NCBI GenBank assembly: GCA_016715825.1
Contig: JADJXO010000001.1
Location: 805,001 to 869,000, forward strand
Length of the DNA stretch: 64,000 nucleotides
Source: Nitrospira sp.
Lineage (GTDB): Bacteria > Nitrospirota > Nitrospiria > Nitrospirales > Nitrospiraceae
Direction of reading: 5' to 3'
Shown: positions 17,848 to 25,667 of the stretch, piece after piece
Numbering within the stretch: the first letter of the stretch is position 1
Layout: the number at the start of each line of letters is the position of its first letter
The notes under the pieces: generated by a model
The model's database searches: none
What the model was told of the DNA's origin: nothing
What the model saw: only the letters and a program-made list of their open reading frames with translations
Position numbers and translations under genes: made by a program

Positions 17848-18140
17848 GTACGCCTGCACTGGTATTGGCCATCATGTTGTTTGGTCTCGGATTGATCGGC
17901 TTATTGAGTCGGCGAAACATCCTGTACATGCTCCTCTCGCTCGAAATCATGTTGAATGCTGCCGCGCTTGCGTTCATTGCCGGAGGGGCTCGTTGGGGAC
18001 AAGTCGATGGGGAGATTATGTTCCTGTTCATCCTCACGCTGGCAGCAGCTGAAGTGTCCGTGGCACTGGGGATCGTACTGCAGCTGTCCTACCGGTTCCG
18101 GACATTGGACGCTGATGCATTCTGCGAAATGAAAGGGTAA
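17841..18140 (+). CDS. nuoK: NADH-quinone oxidoreductase subunit K
   Basis: 99 residues with three helices, the normal size of NuoK. The conserved glutamates for proton transfer are seen in LLSLEIMLNAAALAF near residue 32 and in AAAEVSVALGIVL near residue 70. GRRNILYMLLSLE is a family signature. Its start lies within the end of nuoJ. A 141-base spacer with a nested inverted repeat follows. Confidence 0.96.
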   Translation: MLSTPALVLAIMLFGLGLIGLLSRRNILYMLLSLEIMLNAAALAFIAGGARWGQVDGEIMFLFILTLAAAEVSVALGIVLQLSYRFRTLDADAFCEMKG

Positions 18141-18179
18141 CCAATGTGAGCGATCAAGTGAAGAACGAAAGCGCTTCTT

Positions 18180-18245
18180 GTTTCGCGTTTCTGGTTTCAT
18201 GGTGCGATTTGTCCGGCTTGAAACATGAAACTTGTCACGCGAAAC
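18180..18245. repeat. Nested GTTTC/GAAAC inverted repeat in the nuoK-nuoL spacer
   Basis: Outer arms GTTTCGCG (18180-18187) and CGCGAAAC (18238-18245) and inner arms GTTTCATG (18194-18201) and CATGAAAC (18224-18231) are all perfect, with six-base bulges between them and a 22-base loop. A hairpin in mRNA or DNA is very likely. It sits 36 bases before the preferred nuoL start. Confidence 0.65.
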
Positions 18246-18281
18246 GTGTTCTGGTTGGTTTCACGAAGAACGAGAGACGAG

Positions 18282-20171
18282 ATGATTAGCGTACTGTGGC
18301 TCATTCCCGTTCTCCCGCTCGCAGGATTTCTGCTGTTGGTCCTCTGTGGCGCACGGTTGAGCCGACAGCAGATCGCGTGGGTTGGGTGCGGATCGGTTGG
18401 GGCAGCCGCCGTGACGACCGCGCTGGTCGCCACAGACTTTTTCAGCCTCTTTCCCGCCCGCGAGTCCTATCAGCAAACATTGTGGGATTGGATCGACACG
18501 TCTGGAATGACGGTCGGCATCTCCTGGTATCTGGATGCGCTCTCACTCTTGATGGTGGCGGTGATCACCGGCATCGGTTTCTTGATCCATCTGTACTCCG
18601 CTGAATACATGGCTCACGATGATGATTACGCCAGATTTTTTGCCTACATGAATCTGTTTGTGGCCGCCATGCTGACGCTGGTGTTGGCCGACAATCTCCT
18701 TCTGCTCTATCTGGGCTGGGAAGGGGTCGGGCTCTGCAGCTATCTGTTGATCGGATTTTGGTATCGCGAACCCGAATACGGCACAGCCGCGCAGAAGGCC
18801 TTCATTGTGACTCGCATCGGAGATACGGCGTTTGCCATCGGGCTGTTTATCCTCTTCACGCAATTCCAAACCTTATCGATTCAACAGGTCCAGAGTTTGG
18901 CGATGGAGGCCTGGCCAGTGGGTGCAAATCTGGCCATGATCGTCGCGGCGCTCTTTTTGATCGGTGCGGTCGGCAAGTCGGCGCAGTTGCCTCTTCAAGT
19001 GTGGTTGCCCGACGCGATGGCAGGCCCCACTCCGGTCAGTGCGCTGATCCATGCGGCCACGATGGTGACAGCAGGGGTCTACCTCATTGCCCGCATGCAT
19101 CATCTGTTTGAGCTCGCGCCGATGGTGCAAGAGGGTATTGCAGTGCTTGGCCTCGTGACGTTGCTGCTGGCAGCCACCAGCGCCTTGGTGCAGCACGATA
19201 TTAAGCGGGTGCTCGCCTATTCGACGATGAGCCAGATCGGCTACATGTTTCTGGCACTCGGCGTGGGAGCCTGGTCTGCTGCGCTCTTTCATTTTTTCAC
19301 TCATTCCTGCTTCAAAGCCTTACTCTTCCTGGCGGCTGGATCGGTCATTCACAGCCTCCACCATGAGCAGAACATCTTCAAGATGGGTGGACTCCGGCGG
19401 CATTTGCCCTGGACCTTTTGGACATTCTTAATCGGAGCCGCCGCAATGTCCGGTGTTCCCCTCATCACATCCGGGTTTTACAGCAAAGATTGGATCCTAT
19501 GGTCGGTCTGGTCTTCACCCCTCAGTCATCGGTGGATCTGGTTTGGTGCGCTACTCGGGACCATGCTGACCGGGCTCTATAGTTTCCGGCTGATCTTTCG
19601 GGTCTTTTTCGGAGAGGTTCGTACACAACCGACCGGCGAATCAGGTCTGGCCATGCGCCTGCCTCTGGTGGTGCTGGCGTTCTTGGCGCTCACCGTCGGT
19701 TTTCTGGAGATGCCCCATACACTTGGGCATGTCACTCTGTTTAGCCAGTACCTGTCCCATGCGCTCCCAACAATAGAGCTCCTTCCTGGGATGGATGAAT
19801 CGAGCGAGGCCCGCGAACAGTTGGCTGTCACCGTCGCGGCACTGCTCGGGATCGGCCTGGCCGCGCTCCTGTTCCTGCCCGGCTCCCTCTTTGGTGCGCG
19901 AGGGACAGATCAATCCACGTCTCACCCTTCGGTAACCTTGCTGCAAGGAGGGTGGGGGTTCGATCGACTCTATGATCGTCTGTTCGTGCAGCCCTGGTTT
20001 GCTGTAACCAAAAATTCTAGTGATATGGTCGATCGCGGGTACGAGTGGCTGGCCGTCTGCGCCGAGTCCTGTCATGGCTGGTTGAGTTACACCCAGACGG
20101 GGCAGGTCCGGTGGTATGCCGCCACCATTGCAGTCGGAACGCTGATGTTACTTGGTCTGTTTGCGATGTGA
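18282..20171 (+). CDS. nuoL: NADH-quinone oxidoreductase subunit L
   Basis: 629 residues. Largest antiporter-like proton-pumping subunit, with at least 14 helices. Characteristic pieces: WEGVGLCSYLLIGFW, QLPLQVWLPDAMAGPTPVSA, SALIHAATMVTAGVYL and YSTMSQIGYMFLALG, which contain the Glu, Lys and His of the proton path. The C-terminal long helix segment is present. Translation most likely starts at 18282 (ATGATTAGC, after GAGACGAG), because the 19 codons upstream run into the inverted repeat. It is separated from nuoM by five bases. Confidence 0.96.
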   Translation: MISVLWLIPVLPLAGFLLLVLCGARLSRQQIAWVGCGSVGAAAVTTALVATDFFSLFPARESYQQTLWDWIDTSGMTVGISWYLDALSLLMVAVITGIGFLIHLYSAEYMAHDDDYARFFAYMNLFVAAMLTLVLADNLLLLYLGWEGVGLCSYLLIGFWYREPEYGTAAQKAFIVTRIGDTAFAIGLFILFTQFQTLSIQQVQSLAMEAWPVGANLAMIVAALFLIGAVGKSAQLPLQVWLPDAMAGPTPVSALIHAATMVTAGVYLIARMHHLFELAPMVQEGIAVLGLVTLLLAATSALVQHDIKRVLAYSTMSQIGYMFLALGVGAWSAALFHFFTHSCFKALLFLAAGSVIHSLHHEQNIFKMGGLRRHLPWTFWTFLIGAAAMSGVPLITSGFYSKDWILWSVWSSPLSHRWIWFGALLGTMLTGLYSFRLIFRVFFGEVRTQPTGESGLAMRLPLVVLAFLALTVGFLEMPHTLGHVTLFSQYLSHALPTIELLPGMDESSEAREQLAVTVAALLGIGLAALLFLPGSLFGARGTDQSTSHPSVTLLQGGWGFDRLYDRLFVQPWFAVTKNSSDMVDRGYEWLAVCAESCHGWLSYTQTGQVRWYAATIAVGTLMLLGLFAM

Positions 20172-20176
20172 CGGCT

Positions 20177-21730
20177 ATGGCTCTCTGGCTACTCATACTC
20201 ATCCCAATTCTCGCGGCACCCATAGCATGGATGGGACAGCAATGGTCTCGTCACGCCCCTCGTTGGATCGTCCTCGGAGCGTTAGCGATTGATTTCATGC
20301 TGTCGATTCTGCTCGGAGGACAACATTCCGCAGTACAGGCCTCAGGACATGGGGCATGGCTTGTGGAACATCACACCAGTTGGATTCCCCGTTGGGGCAT
20401 CAGTCTCCATCTTGGCCTCGATGGACTGAGCGTCGTCCTTATTCTCTTGACGGTCTTCGTCGGGATCGTGGCCACGATCGCCTCCTGGACAGACATCCAG
20501 AGTCGCGTCGGATTGTTTCACTGTCACGTCCTGCTGGCCCTGGGCGGTGTCATCGGGGTGTTCTTGGCCATCGACCTGTTTCTGTTTTTCTTCTTTTGGG
20601 AGCTCATGCTCATCCCCATGTATCTCCTGATCGTCATCTGGGGCCATGCACAGCGCCGGCATGCCTCGTTCAAGTTCTTTCTCTTTACGCAGGCCGGGAG
20701 CTTGGTGCTGCTCGTTGCGATTGTGGCGCTCGCACTCCTGCATCAACAGGCCACTGGGCGACCGAGTTTCGACTATGGCGACCTGATGGGACTGACTCTG
20801 AGCAGTGAGACGGCTCGGTGGCTCATGCTGGCATTTCTCATCGGGTTTCTCGTGAAACTGCCGGCCCCTCCCTTTCATACGTGGCTACCCGATACCTACG
20901 CAGAAGCTCCCACCGGGGCCACGATCATCCTCGCCGGGATCTTAGCGAAGACGGGCGCCTATGGTTTGTTGCGATTCACGCTTCCATTGTTTCCCGAAGC
21001 CCTGAGCGAGTTCGCGCCCATCGCCATGGGACTCGGTGTGGTTGGGATTCTCTATGCAGCGGTATTGGCCTGTGCCCAAACCGATATCAAACGACTGGTG
21101 GCCTACAGCAGCATCAGCCACATGGGGTTCATCCTGCTCGGCGCCTTCGCCGGCACGGAGCTGGCGTTGCAGGGGGTGATGATGCAGATGGTAGCGCATG
21201 GGCTGAGTACTGCTGGCCTCTTCCTGCTGGCCGGTGCACTTGAGGAGCGGTATCAGACGAGGGACATGGGCCAGATGGGAGGACTCTGGAGCGTGATGCC
21301 ACGTCTTGCCACGATGGCGCTGTTCTTTGCCTGCGCGTCATTGGGGTTGCCGGGTCTGGCAAATTTTATCGGTGAGTTCCTCGTGCTATTTGGCTCCTAT
21401 GCGGCTCAACCGGTCATGATCATTCTGGCATCCCTCGGCATGGTGATGGCAGCCATCTATGCTTTGGGTATGATGCAACGCACGTTCTTTGGCCGACAAC
21501 AAGACACCCGTACAGCCCCGGACCTGTCGAATGTCGCATTTGGAACCCTACTGTTCATCGCAGGCCTGCAGATCTGGCTGGGGTTCTATCCGAAGGCCCT
21601 GTTGACCACGACGAAGCCGGTTATGGAACAACTGGTCCAGCATGTACAGGTGTCTGCGAATCCGACTCACATGCCATCAGCATCCCTGCTCTCGTCCCAC
21701 ATCGTGACCTCGCAGGGGAGTACCCGATGA
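20177..21730 (+). CDS. nuoM: NADH-quinone oxidoreductase subunit M
   Basis: 517 residues, antiporter-like proton-pumping subunit. Recognisable parts: FFFFWELMLIPMYLLIVIWG with the conserved Glu, KLPAPPFHTWLPDTYAEAPTG with the key lysine, LRFTLPLFPEA and YSSISHMGFILLG. Only one nuoM copy is present, so this is the canonical 13-gene complex and not the double-M form known in some nitrite oxidisers. The start at 20177 is five bases after the nuoL stop; longer starts would run deep into nuoL. It overlaps nuoN by four bases. Confidence 0.96.
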   Translation: MALWLLILIPILAAPIAWMGQQWSRHAPRWIVLGALAIDFMLSILLGGQHSAVQASGHGAWLVEHHTSWIPRWGISLHLGLDGLSVVLILLTVFVGIVATIASWTDIQSRVGLFHCHVLLALGGVIGVFLAIDLFLFFFFWELMLIPMYLLIVIWGHAQRRHASFKFFLFTQAGSLVLLVAIVALALLHQQATGRPSFDYGDLMGLTLSSETARWLMLAFLIGFLVKLPAPPFHTWLPDTYAEAPTGATIILAGILAKTGAYGLLRFTLPLFPEALSEFAPIAMGLGVVGILYAAVLACAQTDIKRLVAYSSISHMGFILLGAFAGTELALQGVMMQMVAHGLSTAGLFLLAGALEERYQTRDMGQMGGLWSVMPRLATMALFFACASLGLPGLANFIGEFLVLFGSYAAQPVMIILASLGMVMAAIYALGMMQRTFFGRQQDTRTAPDLSNVAFGTLLFIAGLQIWLGFYPKALLTTTKPVMEQLVQHVQVSANPTHMPSASLLSSHIVTSQGSTR

Positions 21731-23214
21731 TCCTCCAAGATTTCATCGCGCTTTCGCCCATTCTGGATCTCGGGGCCTTCTGCCTCGTGACGATGCTCGC
21801 GATTGCCTTCAGACGGAATCATGCAAGGATTGCAGTCTGTGCGTTTCTGTCGTGCCTATTCACCCTCGCGACGTTGCCCTGGGCAGCCACGGCGGCGCCA
21901 CGAGCCGTGACAACCTTGCTGGTCGTGGATGGACATGCCTTGTTGTATATGGGGCTCATATTGAGTGCGACGATGGTCATCATTGCCCTGTCGTACCGAT
22001 ATCTGAACAGTCAGTTTCATGAGCAAGAAGGGGTCGAGGAATATTACCTGCTCCTACTATTGGCCACGTTCGGGGGATTGGTCCTGACGACAGCTGCGCA
22101 CTTCGTCTCATTTTTTCTCGGATTCGAACTCCTTGGGCTGTCTCTCTGCAGTCTGATCGGGTATTTACGAACTCGACGAAATCCGCTCGAAGCCGCGGTG
22201 AAGTACCTGCTGCTCTCCATCACGGCATCCGCATTCCTCCTGTTTGGCCTGGCCTTGCTGTATTTCGAAAGCGGGGCCATGACCTTCCACGAGATTGGAG
22301 TGAGTGTGAAACAGTGGCAGACGGTCCCAGCACTGTGGTTGGGAGGATTGATCCTGGTCCTGGTCGGCATCGCATTGAAGCTCGGGCTGGCGCCGTTTCA
22401 CATGTGGGTTCCCGATGTGTATCAGGGAGCACCGACTCCCATCACGACATACATCGCGACGGTCTCCAAGGCAGCGGTCATGGCACTGCTACTCCGCCTT
22501 GCCACTGAGGTCGGGATATTGGAACTGCCACCCGTTGTGCATCTGTTCAGTCTTCTGGCTGTTGTCTCGATGGTCACCGGGAATGTGCTGGCGCTCTTGC
22601 AAGAGAATGTCAAACGTCTCCTGGCCTATTCGTCGATTGCCCACTTCGGCTACGTGCTCGTGGCCTTGCTGGCCGGTGGCCCTCCCGCTGCGGAAGCAGT
22701 CACCTTCTATGTGATCGTCTATTGTGCCATGTCGTTAGGGGCCTTTGGTGTGGTGACGGTGTACTCGAGTGAGGGAGGGGAGAAGGACCGTGTCGAGGAC
22801 TATCAAGGCCTGTTTTGGACTCGCCCTTGGATCGCGGGCATGTTGGCACTGAGCCTGTTGTCGTTGGCCGGCATCCCAGTGACGGCGGGATTCATCGGGA
22901 AATTTTATGCGATCACGGCTGGTGTTGATGCCGGCCTGTGGTGGCTGGTGTTGGCGCTGATTGGGAACAGCGTCGTGAGTCTCTACTATTACCTTCGATT
23001 GTTCGTGACCCTGTTCGGTGAGGCAGCAGCACCGGCAACACTTCCTCAACAGGAGACGCCGCAGCGGTCAGAGTTCGTCAGTTGGACGGCCGTATGCTCG
23101 CTCGGATTTGTCGCATCGATCATCCTCGTACTAGGAGTCTATCCAGAACCGCTGATTGAGCTTGTCCGTGAATCCGTGAGTAACCTCCTCACGGTGGCCA
23201 CACAGAGACCGTGA
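21727..23214 (+). CDS. nuoN: NADH-quinone oxidoreductase subunit N
   Basis: 495 residues, third antiporter-like subunit, about 14 helices. Family pieces include GFELLGLSLCSLIGYLRT, KLGLAPFHMWVPDVYQGAPT, LAYSSIAHFGYVLVAL and AGFIGKFYAITAG. It is the last gene of the nuo operon. Downstream there is no strong hairpin with a T run before the convergent hsdM fragment that ends at 23311, so where transcription stops is not clear. Confidence 0.96.
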   Translation: MILQDFIALSPILDLGAFCLVTMLAIAFRRNHARIAVCAFLSCLFTLATLPWAATAAPRAVTTLLVVDGHALLYMGLILSATMVIIALSYRYLNSQFHEQEGVEEYYLLLLLATFGGLVLTTAAHFVSFFLGFELLGLSLCSLIGYLRTRRNPLEAAVKYLLLSITASAFLLFGLALLYFESGAMTFHEIGVSVKQWQTVPALWLGGLILVLVGIALKLGLAPFHMWVPDVYQGAPTPITTYIATVSKAAVMALLLRLATEVGILELPPVVHLFSLLAVVSMVTGNVLALLQENVKRLLAYSSIAHFGYVLVALLAGGPPAAEAVTFYVIVYCAMSLGAFGVVTVYSSEGGEKDRVEDYQGLFWTRPWIAGMLALSLLSLAGIPVTAGFIGKFYAITAGVDAGLWWLVLALIGNSVVSLYYYLRLFVTLFGEAAAPATLPQQETPQRSEFVSWTAVCSLGFVASIILVLGVYPEPLIELVRESVSNLLTVATQRP

Positions 23215-23310
23215 ACAAGTACTCGCGCCATTGGCGGGGGTTGCATGAGCGGAACAAGAGCGTAGAGTCTCACGCATAGCCGCCGACTTCTGTCGCCGGT
23301 TCAGCACCAG

Positions 23311-23817
23311 CTATGCCTTTGACGAGCCGACATTGCCTGTTGGCAGCAGCGGCAATCTCAGCTCCTCCAAGAATCCATTGTGCGTGTCCCGCGCCTTCTG
23401 GATATCTTTCTCGATCTCCACCAGTGCCTTGTTCGTCGCTGCCAGATCAATCTCCGCCTCACCCACCGCTGTGCTGATGTAGCGGGAAATGTTGAGGTTG
23501 AAGTCACTCTTCTCGATCTCGGCCATTTCCACCCGGCGGGCGTAGCGGGGTTCTTCCGTGCGGTTCTTGTAGGTATCGATGATTTTCTGGATGTGCTCCG
23601 GCTTGAGCTGGTTCTGGCGCTTACCTTTTACGAAGTGCTCGGCGGCGTTGATGAAGAGCACGTCGTCCGGCTTCTTGCATTTCTTGAGCACGAGGATGCA
23701 GACCGGAATGCCGGTGGAGTAGAAGAGATTGGCGGGCAGGCCGATGACGGTGTCGATGTGGCCGTCCTTGAGCAGTTTGGTACGAATCTTCTCTTCAGCT
23801 CCGCCACGGAAGAGCAC
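23311..23817 (-). CDS. hsdM: Type I restriction-modification methyltransferase HsdM, C-terminal fragment (frameshifted)
   Basis: This 168-codon frame is the C-terminal third of HsdM and continues the 385-residue fragment encoded just upstream. It opens with LFRGGAEEKIRTKLL, which in intact HsdM directly follows the sequence IILPHGV of the methyltransferase core, and includes GLPANLFYSTGIPVCILVL and the helical tail that contacts HsdS. It has no convincing start of its own; the first possible codon is a GTG inside conserved sequence. Removing one base at 23835/23836 restores a single frame of about 545 residues, a normal HsdM length. If the shift is real the methyltransferase is probably non-functional, unless the two parts associate. 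Confidence 0.8.
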   Translation of the reverse strand: MLFRGGAEEKIRTKLLKDGHIDTVIGLPANLFYSTGIPVCILVLKKCKKPDDVLFINAAEHFVKGKRQNQLKPEHIQKIIDTYKNRTEEPRYARRVEMAEIEKSDFNLNISRYISTAVGEAEIDLAATNKALVEIEKDIQKARDTHNGFLEELRLPLLPTGNVGSSKA

Positions 23818-24952
23818 GCCGTGGGGCAGGATGATTCGCCATCACACCTTCATCTTTCAGGAAATGGAAGCCGTGCAGCAGGAAGGCAAAGTCGGCGGCT
23901 GATTTTGGGGCCAGGCCGTAGTTCGTGAAGCGCACGTCTTTACCCATGGCCTCGGAGGGCTCCCACCGTAGGCTGAATGGCGGATTGGCGACGATGGCAT
24001 CGAACGCGGGTTTCTTGGCGGGGTTCAAGTCCTTCAGCATGTCCCAATCGTTCTTTAGGCTGTCGCCGTGGAAGATTTCGAACTCCGTGTCCTTCACCCC
24101 GTGCAGCAGCATGTTCATGCGGGCCAGGTTGTAAGTGGTAATGTTCTTTTCCTGCCCGAAAATCTTTCCGATCGTGCCGCCCGCGTCCTTGATGCGGTGG
24201 CGCACATTGAGCAGCAGGGAGCCAGAGCCGCAGGCCATGTCCAGCACGCTCTCCAGCCGCTTCTTGGTGCCTGTCCTCGGTTCCTGACTGTCTAGCGTCA
24301 CGATGGCGGAGAGCACGTTGGAAATCTGCTGCGGGGTGTAGAACTCCCCCGCTTTCTTGCCCGCCCCGGCGGCAAACTGACCGATCAGGTATTCATAGGC
24401 ATCGCCTAGCACATCCACCTCGGTGGAAAACTCGGCCAGCCCTTCGGCGATCTTCTGGATGATGGTGCAGAGCTTGGCGTTGCGGTCGCTGTAGGTCTTG
24501 CCCAGCTTGGAGGAGCCGAGGTCGATGCCCGAGAACAGGTCGTGGAAGGTGTTCTCAAAGGATTCCGTCTCAATGTATTTGAAGCCCGCTTGCAGCGTGT
24601 TCAGCAGCTCCGCGTTCTGGATGCGGGCCATGTTGGCAATGCTGGCCCAGAGGTGCTGCGGCTGGATAACGTAGTGCGTCTTGCGGCGCATCTGTTTCTC
24701 GAACGCTACGATGTCGTCCGGGTTGTTGGCATACCAGAGCGCGAGCGGCACCTGGCAAGCGTCTCCCTTAGTATCGGGATAATCCTTCCCCAGCTCCTTC
24801 TTTGCCGCCGTCTCGTAGTTGTCCGAGAGGTACCGCAGAAAGAGGAAGGAGAGCATGTAGTCGCGGAAGTCATCCGCATCCATGGCCCCGCGCAGTTGAT
24901 CGGCGATGCTCCACAGCGTGTTGCCCAGTTGCTTGTGATTGGTGTCGGTCAT
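23795..24952 (-). CDS. hsdM: Type I restriction-modification methyltransferase HsdM, N-terminal fragment (frameshifted)
   Basis: 385 codons, of which about the first 371 are HsdM. It has the N-terminal helical bundle (LGNTLWSIADQLRGAMDADD), the AdoMet motif I (DMACGSGSLLLNV) and the catalytic adenine-N6 motif NPPF in VANPPFSLRW. The reading frame then breaks: after DEGVMA the sequence changes to NHPAPRRALPWRS and stops, while the expected continuation is in the next frame. The cause is one extra A (minus strand), plus position 23835 or 23836. The start at 24952 is five bases after the stop of the small gene upstream. It is the last gene of the hsd operon. Confidence 0.85.
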   Translation of the reverse strand: MTDTNHKQLGNTLWSIADQLRGAMDADDFRDYMLSFLFLRYLSDNYETAAKKELGKDYPDTKGDACQVPLALWYANNPDDIVAFEKQMRRKTHYVIQPQHLWASIANMARIQNAELLNTLQAGFKYIETESFENTFHDLFSGIDLGSSKLGKTYSDRNAKLCTIIQKIAEGLAEFSTEVDVLGDAYEYLIGQFAAGAGKKAGEFYTPQQISNVLSAIVTLDSQEPRTGTKKRLESVLDMACGSGSLLLNVRHRIKDAGGTIGKIFGQEKNITTYNLARMNMLLHGVKDTEFEIFHGDSLKNDWDMLKDLNPAKKPAFDAIVANPPFSLRWEPSEAMGKDVRFTNYGLAPKSAADFAFLLHGFHFLKDEGVMANHPAPRRALPWRS

Positions 24953-24957
24953 AAAAA

Positions 24958-25152
24958 TCAGTGGTCGAAGCTTGCTGCCGCCTCACGCAGCGCCTGCGCC
25001 GAGATTCGGGTGAGTTTGCCATCTTTCACGACGATGAGATTCGTACCGGTCTGGATGGCAGTCTTCCGGGCAGCTTCGGCGGCGCGGCGCATGGCCGCGG
25101 TGGAGGCGCGGAGGTCGGCGTCTTTGGCTTCCTGGATGTTTTTCATAGTCAT
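24958..25152 (-). CDS. Small antitoxin-like protein paired with the zeta-type kinase
   Basis: 64 residues. An N-terminal charged alanine-rich helix (about 1-35, with KDADLRASTAAMRRAAEAAR) is followed by a small beta motif TGTNLIVVKDGKLTRIS. Proteins of this shape are often found directly beside predicted zeta-type ATPases (COG4185), where they are thought to be antitoxins. The ATG at 25152 overlaps the kinase stop (TAATG) and has GGAG six bases upstream, so the pair is translationally coupled. No toxin neutralisation can be proven from sequence. A start at 25146 is also possible. Confidence 0.6.
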   Translation of the reverse strand: MTMKNIQEAKDADLRASTAAMRRAAEAARKTAIQTGTNLIVVKDGKLTRISAQALREAAASFDH

Positions 25153-25667
25153 TAGTTCTCCCCCCATTCGAGCAGGATCGGACTTTCACCCACATTATCA
25201 TAGTGTGCCCAGGCATCCACAGCGGCCTTGTAGGCCTCGTGGAAGTGACGCAGTCCTGCAGCGAACCGCCGCCGGATCACTCGTTCCGGGATGTCATGCC
25301 CGCCTTGCCGCACCCGCTCCGCCACGCGGGCAATTGCCGCATCTGCATCCGGCAGCGCGAGAAAGAACAGGCTTACGTGATAGCCCTGCTCCCGCCACTG
25401 CCTGATGTGGGACAGATAACTCAGCCCAGCGAGGGTCGTCTCAAAGGCAAAGCTTTCTCCGCGTTGAACGCAGGCGGCGATCTCCTCCAGCATCAGGCGT
25501 CCGGCCTTGAGCGCCGCGGTTTCTGGGGCGAACGGTGCCAGTCCCGCCGCGATCAGGTCTGCATTGATGAAACGCGGACATTGTGCTTCCTCCGGGAGGA
25601 ACGAACGCGCAAAGGTTGTTTTTCCTGCGCCGTTGGGGCCGGCGATGATGATGATCTTTTTGCTCAT
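25152..25667 (-). CDS. Zeta-toxin-like P-loop kinase
   Basis: 171 residues. The Walker A motif AGPNGAGKTTFA is at residues 9-20, followed by RFINADLIAAGLAPF, EERG-type ESFAFETTLAG and RVRQGGHDIPERVIRRRF, the pattern of zeta-like kinases of COG4185. Classical zeta toxins phosphorylate UDP-N-acetylglucosamine; whether this shorter branch does so is unknown. The ATG at 25667 overlaps the hsdS stop (ATGA) and its stop overlaps the next small gene, so it is built into the hsd operon between hsdS and hsdM. By analogy with PrrC, it could guard the restriction system, but this is inference. Confidence 0.75.
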   Translation of the reverse strand: MSKKIIIIAGPNGAGKTTFARSFLPEEAQCPRFINADLIAAGLAPFAPETAALKAGRLMLEEIAACVQRGESFAFETTLAGLSYLSHIRQWREQGYHVSLFFLALPDADAAIARVAERVRQGGHDIPERVIRRRFAAGLRHFHEAYKAAVDAWAHYDNVGESPILLEWGEN

